DNA from: Daphnia pulex
Lineage: Eukaryota; Arthropoda; Branchiopoda; Diplostraca; Daphniidae
Length of the DNA stretch: 64,000 nucleotides
Assembly (NCBI RefSeq): GCF_021134715.1
Contig: NC_060019.1
Span: forward strand, 11,236,001-11,300,000
Direction of reading: 5' to 3'
Part shown: positions 49,297 to 61,900 of the stretch, piece after piece
Layout: each line of letters begins with the position of its first letter
How positions within the stretch are numbered: the stretch's first letter is position 1
Made by a program: the position numbers and the translations under genes
Notes under the pieces: generated by a model
Databases searched by the model: none
Seen by the model: the letters and a program-made list of their open reading frames with translations, nothing else
Told to the model about the DNA's origin: nothing

Positions 49297-50250
49297 ACAC
49301 GTTTTTTTTTTTCTTTCCTATATACATGTATCTTTAAATTCATTGTTTTGTGCACCATGTCCATATATGCGATGGCTGTATGTAAATAAGCCCCAGAACA
49401 GTTAATTTTTATTCTTGTAATCGGTACGGTGTTTGGTTTACATTCACGTTTCAATATGGCGATGTTATTCTTTCACAAAACCTGTTGGATATTGTTGGGT
49501 GAATATCAATAAATGAACTATTTTACACAACTTTTGTTATATTGGAATGAATAGAGCATTTTGGAGAGGCTATAATGCGGATGTTTTTCCCCCAAAACTA
49601 TGACGTCGTTGGATGATCGCTTTCTCAATGGATGGGGGGCGATCTTCTGTTATAGCGCAAGCGACAAAACCACAAACTCTTGGCAAATATTTCCCACATT
49701 TAAGCACTTTTGTTCATTTTATGGCTCTTCGTCATCGCTTTTAAACGTTTGCGCCGTTAAATTTGAACTAGTAGTGTTATTTGGGATAACGTCTTTTAGG
49801 CTATTATAGACTCTATTGGTTCTTGATCAATTGAGCCTTCCATTAAAACCATTCATCGCAGATGTAATGTCAGTGATGGCAGTGAATTTACGCCAGCAAT
49901 TTAGCTGCTACATAGTACTATACGACTCGGCGTTTTTCCCTAGTGGAAAGCACTATCTATTTAGACAGTTTCAGACTTTCACTTACATTTATTCACATCG
50001 TAATTTTTCGAGCTGAAAAGAAACTTCACAATGTCTCTTCCCGTTTCAAAATCCAGGACACGAATTGTGTTACAGTATAGTCGGGGCTGGGAAAAAGAAG
50101 ACTGTTAGCAACAAAATACAATTCACCATAACGTTCAGTCTTCCAAAAGTGTTCATTTGAAACAAACACACAGAGCACAGCGATCGCGCAACTCAAAATT
50201 TGTCTTCAGTTTTATTGATTTAAAAATTAAGTATTTTAGTTTCCTGTGTT
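49297..50250. other. 3' UTR of the small secreted-protein gene and upstream region of PLC
   Basis: After the poly-A signal near 49,508 there is no gene I can support up to the PLC start codon. The final part (about 50,100-50,250) is presumably the 5' leader of PLC. Confidence 0.5.
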
Positions 50251-52606
50251 ATGGCTTCCTCACCAACCCAAACGGACGACCGTATGTTAAACGAAAATAT
50301 TATTTCGACTCAAGAAAAGTGCCAGATTGATTCGGAGCCTTCCAAAAGAATTCACGATGATGTCGTGATTTCATTACAACGCGGAGCTTGGTTCTTGAAC
50401 GCCCGCCCAACAGAGGGTCGACAATTGCTGTACGTTTCATTGGATCAAGATTTGGTCAAATTCCAATGCGGACCCGCAAAGGCCATCTATCTATCCGACA
50501 TCACCGACGTGCGCTACGGTTGGAAAACGGACACGTTTGGCGAAACGACCCGGAAGAAGAACGATCTGCGATGCGGTTTTCGATTGAAAGAAGATTGCTG
50601 TTTCTCCATCGTTTACGGGTCTCAAAGACACACCCTAGATTTGCAAGCCAAGGACGCGACGACTGCTCAAACGTGGGCCAACAATGCTTCTGGTTTAATC
50701 GAATCAATTCGAGCGCGGTCATCATCGCGCTCGGATAAAAGTGAGTGGCTGAAACGAGCGTTCAAAGAAGCCGACACGGATCGTTCGGGCTTCCTGAGCT
50801 TCGATGAATGCTGTCGCCTCTTGAGCAACCTCAACGTGAATCTGGAGACGCCAAAAGTCGGCAAATTGTTTCAATTGTCAAATACGAACCGTCATCGAGA
50901 GAGAGGCGAGAGCGTCCTTGATGAAAAAGAATTTCTGCACTTTTACAATCTCGTGAGCGAACGCAAAGAACTGACGACAATATTCCAAAACTGCGCTCAA
51001 GGTGATGCCAATCTTTCAGCCAACAACCTGGCGAATTTTCTAAACAAAGAACAGGAAATGAAACACGCTGATCTGGCCTACGCCCAGAGGCTGATCGAAC
51101 GACACAAATTACAGAACGCCATTCAAGAAATGACTTTGTCTGAATTTCAATCGATGATGAATTCTCCGCTTTTCGATATTTTGAAAGAAGAACATTTACA
51201 GGTGAATCAAGACATGGATCAACCGATTAGCAATTATTACATTTCCTCGTCTCACAACACTTATTTAATTGGCGATCAGCTGATGGGCGGTAGTAGCATT
51301 GAAGGTTACGTTTCCGCTTTGGAGCGTGGATGCCGATGCCTTGAACTGGGTAAGTCTTTTTTAAAAGAATCTTTTCTTTTAAAAATTAAAAATAAATAAA
51401 TATTTGAATTAATGTTTTAAAAAGACTTGTGGGATGGGCCAAACAACCAGCCGATAATCTATCACGGTCATACGAAAACTACCAAGTTGTTAGCCCGGGA
51501 GGTGTTGGCTAAAGGAATCAAACCTTTTGCGTTCAAATTCTCTCCTTTCCCGCTCATTTTGTCCGTCGAAAATCACTTATCATTCTCACAACAAACCATA
51601 TTTGCAGAAGACTTGCGTCAAATATTTGGTAACTTTCAAAAAAATAAATAATAATAATAAATGTTTTATTTTATTCAATTATTTATTTTTAAAAAAAGAA
51701 TCTGCTCTTCTGAGTGGCCCTGAGGAAGTTGGCGGAATGAAATCGTCTCTTCTTACGCCCAATCAACTCCGTGGTAAAATCATCATCAAGGCCACTGGAG
51801 CCAAAGTGTGTTCTCCCGCCTTGTTGAGTCTGCTTAACATATGTCGCTCCTATACAAACTTTGAAAAATACGAATACCACGTAAACACGAGGCATAAGAG
51901 TGCGTGTTACTGCGTCATCTCAATGTCCGAACTGGAAGCCTCAACCTACCTGAAAAAGTTGACGGCAGACGTCACGCAAAATTTCACGTGCAGAACCATG
52001 ATGCGAGTTTACCCTACCGCTACACGAATGGCGTCCAGCAATTTCAACCCGGTTCATTACTGGAATTTCGGAGTTCAAATGGCGGCCTTGAATTTTCAGA
52101 CACTCGGGAAAAATCTTGAAATTAATATCGGCCGCTTCCGCCGGAATGGCAGTTGCGGTTACGTCCTCAAACCGGATTGGCTACTCGGCAAAATTGAAAG
52201 GATACCAGCACTTTCGGGTAAACCACGTAAAACATTATTGATGCGGATCATCAGCGGTCAAAATCTTCCTAAACGTCCTGGTCAGACTAAGAAAGGACAA
52301 TTTTACGTTTCTGTGAGAATTGAAGGACATCCACTGGATTTCTACAAATTCCGGACGAATTATTTGATGAATGGCAATGGGCTCAACCCGTTTTGGAACG
52401 AGAAAACTGAAACAAAAATCTGCTTTCCTGAATTGGCAGTCATTTGTTTCAGTGTTAAATATGTCGACGCATACAAAATTAAGCAAACTGTTGGTTCGTA
52501 TTGTTTGCCGGTGGAAAGCTTGGCTCCAGGTTACCGACACGCGCCACTATCCTCTGCTGACCTAGTCTCGTCCATTTTCCTTTACGTCAAAATGATTGAT
52601 TTATAA
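50251..52606 (+). CDS. Phosphoinositide-specific phospholipase C, delta type
   Basis: Three exons (50251-51349, 51425-51628, 51699-52606) encode 736 residues, close to PLC delta (about 750). In order: PH domain (about 30-150, ISLQRGAWFLNAR...TWANNASGLI), EF hands (the first loop DTDRSGFLSFDE looks competent), catalytic X domain (about 320-470), Y domain (about 474-590) and C2 domain (about 600-736). X-domain catalytic residues are present: SSHNTY (His335), CLELD (Glu365, Asp367), YHGHT (His380) and VENH (Glu415). The Y domain has ASSNFNP, RVYP and SCGYVLKPDWLL. It cleaves PIP2 to IP3 and diacylglycerol at membranes. Oddities are a nearly absent X-Y linker and a C2 domain (GQFYVSVRIEG; KYVDAYKIKQTVGSY) lacking most of the Asp residues that bind calcium in PLC delta 1. 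Confidence 0.92.
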
Positions 52607-54184
52607 TCTGAGTTTCGATTCCAAGAAATACAACTCATTTAAAATTAATAGTTAAAAGTCATTCCACCGAAATCTGTACGGCCTAAATCAAATAGAATTA
52701 CAATAATTTATACATTTCTCAAATTGGAAAGTCTGTTTTATCTGCCTGATATTCGGTATTTTAAATAAAATGACAATTGCCGCTACACCGTTTCGACTTT
52801 CGAGTACCCATCGACACACATAACTTTAAGCCTGGGGTCTCCAATCTCCAAATTCTGTACAACAAAGCAACATGATATGAATGAAAGTGAACAGCAAATA
52901 GCGTTGAATTATAGTCTATAGTTCAGAATAGTCCTCCAAACTACTAGAACCATGATCTATTAATTTAATAGATCAGGGTTCAGCTGCACTCTAGGGATCC
53001 TTACAATTATCGTGAAGTAAAATAATAAAAAAAAGCTCAACATTTGCAGATTGGAATTGCCGGAACTCAAAAGAATGTAAACGAAGGATACAGCCGGAAA
53101 CTGTTATGTAATAGATGATGATTGTTGTATGAAACCAGTTTAAACTCCAAGAAGTGTTTATCTTTCTACAGAAAGAGACACGAACTCTATTTAAATTGCA
53201 TAGCTATATGTGCCGACCTCATCAATCAGCCTTCACCTACTTTTTTTTAGCTTTGTCATTTAAATTTAAGCATAAATATCCTCAGGAAAATATTACCGGT
53301 GAAAGTGCTATATAGGAATCCCCGCAAACTACTTTTCATTAATATTTATTTGTGAAAATGAGCTTTCAAATGAATTAATCGTAACCATAATTGGCTATGC
53401 TCCTTGTGAGCTGTGATGAAACGTTACTAAGTAATAATGTGCACAATAATGGACGAGGAGGTGCCGGTGTGGCAGATATCTCTTGGTCAAAAATAGCCTT
53501 GTTGAGTTCAAATATTTTCGAATGTGATGGTTTTCCCACAGAAAAAGTTGTGAGGTACGAAAACAAGCCTGATCTGCAGTCGTTAGACAAATGAGATTTT
53601 AAAACAAAAACGGAGAGAGAAAACAGTTGCAGTCAACAGCCTAGCTCAGGAATAAACATACTCCGTGTTGTCCGTGACTACGTAACGATTGATAATCAAC
53701 GGCGCCAAAAATTGTCCAAAAAGGGAGGAATAGAGATAAATTTGGTCCTACCTTTAGGCCTGGGAAATACAGCCAGGCATCTACGTCAGTTGCTCCATCC
53801 ATCCGCTGAAGAGTTCAATCACACCAGACGGGATAGGGTAAAAAGGGTGTCCTCGTGAATACACCCACATTCACATGGGCGTACACGAGGACATTTAAAG
53901 AAAGGGGGGGGGAGAGAGATCCGTAACTCGATAGAGTTGGCTGCCAACTCTATTGCATTCCAATGCAATGGGATGCTTTTTATCTAAATAAAAATAGAAA
54001 ATGGGTTACGAAAAAAACATTGACAGAAACAATAACAAGTCATTAAAAGTTGAAAATGAGACACTGGGTAAACCCTAATTGTTAATAAATGTGAGAATCA
54101 AAGAATTACATGTGATACACTGCATTGATGCAGGTAATGCAACATTAAAATATCTCACAGGTCAATGAAAGTAAAGGAAATCAC
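52607..54184. other. Intergenic region with several short hairpin-forming palindromes
   Basis: No gene seen. Near-perfect palindromes occur at about 52,947-52,982 (ATCTATTAA/TTTAATAGAT core with GAACC/GGTTC ends), about 53,849-53,894 (TGTCCTCGTG...CACGAGGACA) and about 53,932-53,972 (two adjacent hairpins, GAGTTGGC/GCCAACTC and ATTGCATT/AATGCAAT). Confidence 0.5.
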
Positions 54185-54460
54185 TATAGAGGTTTTTCCA
54201 TTTGGTTCGTGTAAGTAGAGGGAAAAGTCGTGCGGCTAGTCGACTAGTGCGCACCATGGCGGGGGATAGCCGAAACTTGCTGCAGACTTTGCTTGATCCA
54301 AACGATAGTCACCGTAAGGCCATGTACTGTAACCTGTCAGGCTGTCAGCAGCAAAAGTGAAACCTGTTTTTTTTCTTAAGTGTTTAAAATGACAAAAGGT
54401 TTTTGTTTCATATGTTCAACTTATGAAACAAAAATAGATCGCCGAAGTTTTTTCAAAGTG
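54185..54460 (+). repeat. Left arm of a perfect 276-bp inverted repeat
   Basis: The arm runs from TATAGAGGTTTTTCCATTTG to TTCAAAGTG and is matched, base for base as far as I can check, by the reverse complement at 54,507-54,782. The loop is 46 bp (54,461-54,506). A transcript through it would form one long perfect hairpin. No coding content. Confidence 0.9.
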
Positions 54461-54506
54461 AAATGAGTTCTTTCTCAATTGAATTACTGTTAATGTTGCA
54501 TTCTGG

Positions 54507-54782
54507 CACTTTGAAAAAACTTCGGCGATCTATTTTTGTTTCATAAGTTGAACATATGAAACAAAAACCTTTTGTCATTTTAAACACTTAAGAAAAAAAA
54601 CAGGTTTCACTTTTGCTGCTGACAGCCTGACAGGTTACAGTACATGGCCTTACGGTGACTATCGTTTGGATCAAGCAAAGTCTGCAGCAAGTTTCGGCTA
54701 TCCCCCGCCATGGTGCGCACTAGTCGACTAGCCGCACGACTTTTCCCTCTACTTACACGAACCAAATGGAAAAACCTCTATA
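54507..54782 (-). repeat. Right arm of the perfect 276-bp inverted repeat
   Basis: Reverse complement of 54,185-54,460 with equal length and no mismatch seen. Flanking sequence outside the arms is unrelated and I see no terminal target-site duplication. Confidence 0.9.
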
Positions 54783-55191
54783 ACATTTCACAAATTTGGA
54801 ACAGGATTAACTCTTCTATAGCTCCCACAATTATTCTATTTGTATTCTTAGTTTTATTTACCCGCTAAAACTTAAACAGCATGGGGTATGACGGTTATCA
54901 AAAACAAATAAATCTATAACAATAAAAATCTTGAATTTTGGTCTCTGACTTTTTCGAAATTTTGCAGACGACACTTCTACGCGCGTGAAATTAAAAAAAA
55001 AAAAAGAAAACAAAGTTTATAACTAGAAGTTTCTAATTTTACCGTTAGCTGTCATCACTAGCTGTGTCGATTTTTAAGTCGTCTGCTACACACACGTGCA
55101 TGAAGGTGGCAACTGGCAGTCTGTTTTTTGAGTTTTCAACATTTCTCTAATGTCCGTTTTTCACTGAGTGATTACGAAATTTAAACAAAAC
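54783..55191. other. Spacer upstream of the DDX51-like gene
   Basis: No gene seen; probably the promoter and 5' UTR of the helicase gene. Confidence 0.4.
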
Positions 55192-57887
55192 ATGTACTCC
55201 AATTTAGAAAACAGGTCAGTTGTGTAATACATTTTTGATTTACCCTAATTTTCGTTTAAAGTCAATTGTTGACATTAAATATCTCTTCCAACAGTGAGAT
55301 CGGTCTATCCGAAAGAGAAGCTAGGATTTTAGCTCGATTAAATGCGCGAAAGAATCGAAAACCGCCACAAGAATCGTTTCAAAATGGTCACATAGAAGCT
55401 GAAAAGAGTGTAAGTTACCAAATGTCCAAAAGTAAAAACTTAATTCCAATGATTGCAATTTCAAAATTTTTAAAAATGATCAGATAAACAATGAACAAGT
55501 CAAGAAAAAGAAGAGAAAACATTTGGCATCAGAGACAGAGATTGCCAAGGAATGTGATCTTGTTCACGCTGAAGTGACAGCAGACAAGGATAAGGAAAAT
55601 AAAACAGAAGTAGATTGCAATAATGAAGCTGTTGCAAACCCAGTCCTCAATGAAAATGAAACCGACATCAAACCGAAAAGGATTAAGAAGAAAAAGGTGA
55701 AAACTTTGCCAGAAGGAGTTGAACTGCCATCACTTGAGGAAATTAATGCTGACAATGCTGAATGCCAAGAACCATCACCCAAGAAGAAAAAGAAGAAGAA
55801 GACTGGACCAAAGCTCAAGAAAGATGAAAGCTGCATTGCAAATGATGTAGAAGAGGAAGATCCATCAGTAAGTGTTGAACCAGCAAAAAAAGAAGAAGAG
55901 CCTGCTGGAACTGGCTTTACTATTTTGGAAGAATTCAAAGGCAATAAAAATAATAAAGTTTTCAGAGTTTTGCCCACATGGCTTGCCAAACCTTCAGTAA
56001 TATCATGTGACTTGAGCAAAAATAAGATGCCAATTAAAGAGCTAAATGGACTTGACAAGTTTCTCCATGATGCTCTAAATAGAAACAAAATCGGGTTCTT
56101 TTTTCCAGGTAATTATTTTGGTTATTCAGTGTGGTGACGTTATTATTCAATTGTGGTTATTTTCAGTCCAACAGCAAGTCATTCCCTGGTTATTGGAATC
56201 CCAGCAGCAACTTTTCAGACCTTGTGACATGTGTGTTTCGGCTCCTACAGGAAGCGGTAAAACATTAGCGTTTGTCTTGCCAACAATCCAGGTATGCGTT
56301 TTTATTTTTTTCAAATTGAATAATTCGATACATTTGTTATATTTTGCTATGTTGGTCCAAGGCTTTATGGAGGCAAAGCGTCCGTAGATTGCGTTGTCTA
56401 GCTGTGCTACCTGTTCACGATCTGGCAGTTCAGGTCTATCGAGTCTACTTATCTTTCTGCGCTGGTACTAATCTGCAAGTAGCGTTGATTTCTGGACAAG
56501 CGTCATTTTATGACGAACAGCAATTACTGGTTTGATTGTGAACAGTGCTTTTCTGTCTCAATGTATTTTTAACATTCTTTTATCTTTCCAGGTTCGAAAA
56601 GGCAAAGCTGGACAGTATCTTACCAAACCGGATATTGTCGTTTGTACTCCTGGGCGATTAGTTGATCATCTTCAAAGAACTCCTGGGTTCTCGTTAAAAT
56701 CTTTGCGGTATCTCATCATTGACGAGGCTGACAGGTAAAACATAATCATAAACGTGAGAGTTTTGAACAGCGTAACAAGTGTAATTATTTCCTGTTACAG
56801 GATTATGGAAGAAGAGCACAATGATTGGTTGTTTCATGTTGAAAAAGCTATTGGCTTGTCTTCCGAGAATTTAGTTGCGCAAAAATTGAGTCGACCATGG
56901 GAAAAATACGTTCAGAAGCTGCTCTTTTCAGCCACTCTTTCGCAGGACCCTGAAAAACTGACTCGGCTCGGTCTGTTTCAGCCAAAGTTATTTACTTCAG
57001 TTGTGTCGACTGAATCAGCTGAATCTACAGACAACACTATCCAATCGCATCACTTTGTCGGAAAATTCACGACACCAGCTGAGTTAACGGAACACTTCTT
57101 CAAATGCCCACCCATGCTGAAACCACTCGCTGTGTATTGTTTGCTGAAAAAATTCAAATATCATTCGGCACTCTGTTTCACAAATTCACGCTCAGCTACC
57201 CATCGGCTTTGTGAACTTTTGAAACAGTTTGGAGACCTCAAAGTGGCCGAATGTTCATCCGAAATATCGAAAGCTCCTCGTGATAAACTCCTTAAAGATT
57301 TTTCCACCGGCAAAATTGACTTGTAAGATTTACATTCGATAGTAACTCAATATTATATTTATTTAAACAACTTTTTATCTTGTAGGCTGGTGTGTACTGA
57401 CGCAGTTTCTCGTGGTATGGATTTGGGTGTTGTGGACTGCGTTATTTCGTACGATTCTCCTAAATATGTCAAGAACTACATCCACAGAGCAGGTCGGGCA
57501 GCCCGTGCTGGAAGACCTGGAACTGCCATTACAATATTGATGGATTCTGAGGTAAACGTAAATATTTTAAAGGTGTTTCACACAATCTAATAAACTGTTT
57601 GATTATAGATGCATGGATTCAACAAACTATTGGCGATGGCTGAAAAGAAGAACGTGACACCGCTGGATATGCAAGTCGAAGAGTTTGAAACTTACGAAGA
57701 ACAGTTCCGTAAAGCTCTTGACGGTCTTAAAAACACGGTCAAAGAAGAGATCCACACCAAGATTGTACAAAATGATCGAGCAAGGCAAAAGAGAGGGTTC
57801 AATCCAAGATCCAGAACAGGCAAGGTGGTTAGCAAGAAATTTGTTAAACGCCAAGGTAAGGAGGTTATTAAACAACCGAACCAATGA
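55192..57887 (+). CDS. Ddx51: DDX51-like DEAD-box RNA helicase (ribosome biogenesis)
   Basis: Exons 55192-55214, 55295-55409, 55484-56108, 56167-56291, 56362-56529, 56592-56734, 56801-57322, 57386-57551 and 57609-57887 join in phase to 721 residues. The N-terminal 230 residues are Lys/Glu-rich with nuclear-localisation-like clusters ([18 protein letters not shown]). Helicase motifs: Q-like [21 protein letters not shown], Ia [10 protein letters not shown], Ib [49 protein letters not shown]. The long spacer between motifs II and III ([14 protein letters not shown]...) and the motif VI variant AARAG fit DDX51/Dbp6. This nucleolar ATPase helps mature 28S rRNA and release U8/U3 snoRNA. All catalytic motifs are intact. 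Confidence 0.93.
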
Positions 57888-58994
57888 TTTTGGATAATAA
57901 ATAACCAATTTGTGATTGAAGAGTGTATTTTATTTCTGAACACGCAATACATAATGCATTCAGTTTTTGTAAGGTACAACCAAAACCTCGTATTGAATAT
58001 TTCATGGATAAGGTAAAAAATTGAAAAAGGTAGATACGCTGCTGAGAGCGAGAAAACCTAGATTGGAAAAGTAATATGAAATGTAACATCATCCAACAAA
58101 ATATGAGGCCCGTAATCATTACTACATGTAAAAGGCCAACAGTATTTCTTCTCATGACATTTGCATAATTTCGTAAATCAAAGGGATTATGATGAAAAAC
58201 ACCAAAAGATATAAATATCGGGTGTAACAAAGAGCCAAGTCGTCAACAAATCGATCCGAATACATCTTCCGTTTTCGCCTCGGAAGATTTTTTAAATTGT
58301 CTTCATCAGAAGATATGGGTTGGAGGAGGGGGGGTTTGGGTGTAAGAGAGGGGGGTGTGTAAAAACAGAGTGTAAGTAACAGGCAAGCAAAAAAGACGCT
58401 ACCACGTATTGTAATATTGGCGTTTTGAATTCTCTTTCGGTTAGATCCACCTAATTTTTGCCGTCGTTGAAAAGTGGAAAAGATGGTGGCTGTCGGTTTG
58501 GTGTATAATCGGCCGGTTTAACTGCCAAGTCACCCTCATATGCGACTCTCAATGTAGATAATCATAAAATGTATGACATCTTTTTACCCACCGTATGCTC
58601 TTATAAAATCACTACTCGGTTTAATAATAGTACATTGAAGTCGACATTAGGAGATCTTGGTGCGCCACCAGCAAAAGAGAACCAAATCTGAGGGCAGAAC
58701 CAAACGATAGAGTTGATCCTTCTCTTGATGGAGAACCACGATGAGCGTCTTGACCGTATAGCTGAATAACTGGAATCGTCCATTCACCCCGAAACGAACC
58801 GCGCGACGTGAAGTAGTAGGAGGAGTACGAAGCGACGCGGCATTGAAAGATGAGGGTGACGCCAAAGATGACAGAAGACAAAAGAAGAAAAAGAAGCAAA
58901 GAAGAAAGGGAGAGGGGAAAAGGAAAGGGAGAAGGATTTCCGAGGCGATATGGGAGATGCACCCAGATCCATGGGGTCTGGGTTCCCGCCAAAC
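57888..58994. other. Convergent 3' region of DDX51-like and SAM decarboxylase genes
   Basis: Probably the two 3' UTRs. The purine-rich stretch at about 58,865-58,935 and the G-rich run near 58,320-58,360 give spurious open frames. I find no additional gene. Confidence 0.5.
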
Positions 58995-61900
58995 TCAGCT
59001 GGGAAATTTGGAATAAAGAGCGTAGGTCAGGTCGTAGTTCTTGAGATGGCAGTACTGAATGTCACGACGCTTAAATTCACTCAAAATGTCGGCGTTCAAT
59101 AAATCTTTGTGCGTATCTTCCACCACCGATGCCTGCCAATGTCCAAAGCAATGTTTAGACTTGAAAACATACCACAAATCTGATTTACTAAAATACCTTG
59201 TTTGCGAATGAAGTGACGATAAACTTGCCAGGGCGGAAAGTTTCGAGAACGCGGGCAATCACGTCCATGTAAGATGATTGCGGGATATTGCTCTCAAAAC
59301 TAACGTAAGAAAACTTGGCTTCCGGAGTAATGTGGATGGTCATATATTCGCCCTGATAAGTCGATAAAACAAAGGTCAAATTAATTTTTTCTAAATTAAA
59401 AACCCAAGAAAAACCAACGTTTTTCAGAACACCGTTCATCGAGTAGCCACAAGGATCAAACAAATAATCATCAATGGTTACATTGGGTAGAATCTTGTCG
59501 ATACCCGATTTCTAGAAAAATATAATCAATTAAACTACTGAGCACTGGAAATATTATAAAATGAAAAAATACCTGCGTAGCTTCAGCCGCGTTGGCGGAG
59601 AATTGCTTGGTGAAATTTTTCATGACTTCCGGATCCAAATCACTCATCATGATCTCTAGAGTTTGATCCGCTTCCGAAGTGCTTGAACCACGTCCACCTC
59701 CCAAACTGATGGAATAGCGTTGGGAGACATTCCTCTTGTTAAGACCCGACAGATTCATGGTACGCAAATCCAAGCTATCATCGCTGCTATCAGCTCCATC
59801 GCTACCACTATCTTCGATCCCATCGCAGCCGCCATCACTGCTGCTTCCGTCAGTCCCCTCCTCGCCATCCGAGGCTCCGAATCCATCGTCGCCATCGGCA
59901 GCGCCGGCCAGCAGGGCACTCAGTGAGTGACCGGCCGGAGAGGCGTACGGGTTGAGTGTATACAAGTACCAGCAATCGCGATTCACCGCTCCCAAACAAT
60001 AGGCCGCACCATCTGCATTTGAGAAAAACAACAAATGAGGTCATGAATAAAAGTTGCAGAAACAAATGGAAAAATGTTCTCCAACTCTATCACGTCCGAC
60101 ACAAATTTTAAGGACAATCACGACATATATCGCTTTTGTTAATCCCAATTCAGATGTAGTATCGATCCGGTTAGACGAGTTGAGCGAATGCCAAACAACA
60201 TCAATAGTCCTCGCCCTCTTTCCTGCCTTTCTTGCTGACATGCGGCGAATTCTATTCAAACAACCCCAAAAGAATTCTGGCATTGGGGAAACGATAAAAA
60301 CTAGCTGGCTGTTTGCAATTTCCATTCTTCATTCCACGTATAAATTTTTTAAAAGTCAGTTTGCTCATGTTTCAAGATCAGGTCGATACGACCGAGTTTG
60401 CTGACGCGAGGAGACACTCATGCGTGTGTGCACGCGCAATCGCGCAATCGACGCGGTTGGAACCTACGCGTGCGATCAATAGTCTAGGCAAAAATCGACT
60501 CGCACGAAAAAATAACCCAGATTCGCACGAATCGAAATTCTAAACCCCGAGCTGTTCATGGAAAAATTGTGTCGAATCATTTCATCCAGGGGCCACTCAC
60601 CGTGAAACATGGCATCCAGTAAGGCGGCCTCGTCCGCGAAAGTGCGGTGCGGTTCCTGCTGCAATTCCGGGCGCTTGTAATTTTTGCGCGAGTAGAACAA
60701 ATCCTAAGAAAAAAACAAAATGTCCGTTAATCCTTGGATTGAAAATGAGATCAGAAAACAAAACGAATGTATACCTGAACCTCGTCGTAACCGGCGTAAC
60801 GTTGGACGAGGTAAAGCAGAGATTTCAAGCAGAGCAGTGGGGTGGTAGTACCACAGGTCTTCAAGATGATTCGACGTTTCGAAACGAACATGCTGCTCTC
60901 ACTGTGCAGAAACCAAAGAAAAGCCGTGGGTTGAGCTGAAATATTCAATTTTCAGAAATATAATCCTATTTTACCTGAGCACGTAAGCGTCGATAGTATC
61001 GTTACGTGTCATGCTGATGATCTCACAGCGAACGATCTTGAGCATACTCACCCATTTTTCCCTGTAAGAAATGAAATTAAAGATAATTAAGCTACGTGTC
61101 AAACATTGCACCAAGGTCGAACACGCCCTATTCAAAGGGAAATCTTTTGCCAAAAAAGTTTCGATTTTTTTTCGTTCTATTTATATTCGATTGCTCCTCA
61201 TCAGCGGAACCATTCGTCATCAACATCCGGCACACAGCCAACCCTGCCGACTGTCAATGACGCAAAACGACGCCAGCTCTTATTGCACTAACGAACACAA
61301 CATAATATCGCGGAGTATATTTGATTATATTCAATTCAACTATACTTCCTGTGCCTGATAACTGATACTACTGTTCTTATCTAGGTTACTTTGATACATT
61401 GCGGATAACGGGATAAGAATGATATTATGCAAGACTGAATTCGATTGGAACCTAGGGCAATCATTTCCGCTCGAGCTCATTCATAGAATGTCTTACATTG
61501 TACACAATTATACAATGTTTTCAACTCTTTTCACAAAAACAAAAATAGAACATAAAATAAACATTGGAAACAGCTGATACCCTCCCCTCTCAATTGGTAG
61601 ACGGCCAAAAGGGAACGATACAAATAAGCAAGTCGGCGCTTATTATTGAATGCAATCTTATTATACTCTCCTCCTTTTTTGTATTATACGACAGGTTTGT
61701 CAATAGATTCTAGAAAAGTTAGAGCTGCCAATGCGCAGACTCGGGGCAGTGCGGTCGACCATTGATTTTAGCTGGACGTGAAAATGAAATGCCAACAATG
61801 TGTTGTTGTTTTCACTGTGATGCAATTTGAAAGGAAAAACCTCTGCTACTACTACGTCTGAATGGTGCAATAGCCTCGGTTCAAGTCACCCAGAATCGTC

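Noticed and set aside
55564-56088. Minus-strand 174-codon frame opposite DDX51 exon 3
   Set aside because: It is the antisense shadow of the Lys/Glu-rich DDX51 N-terminus, whose AAG/GAA codons read as Phe/Ser/Leu on the other strand.
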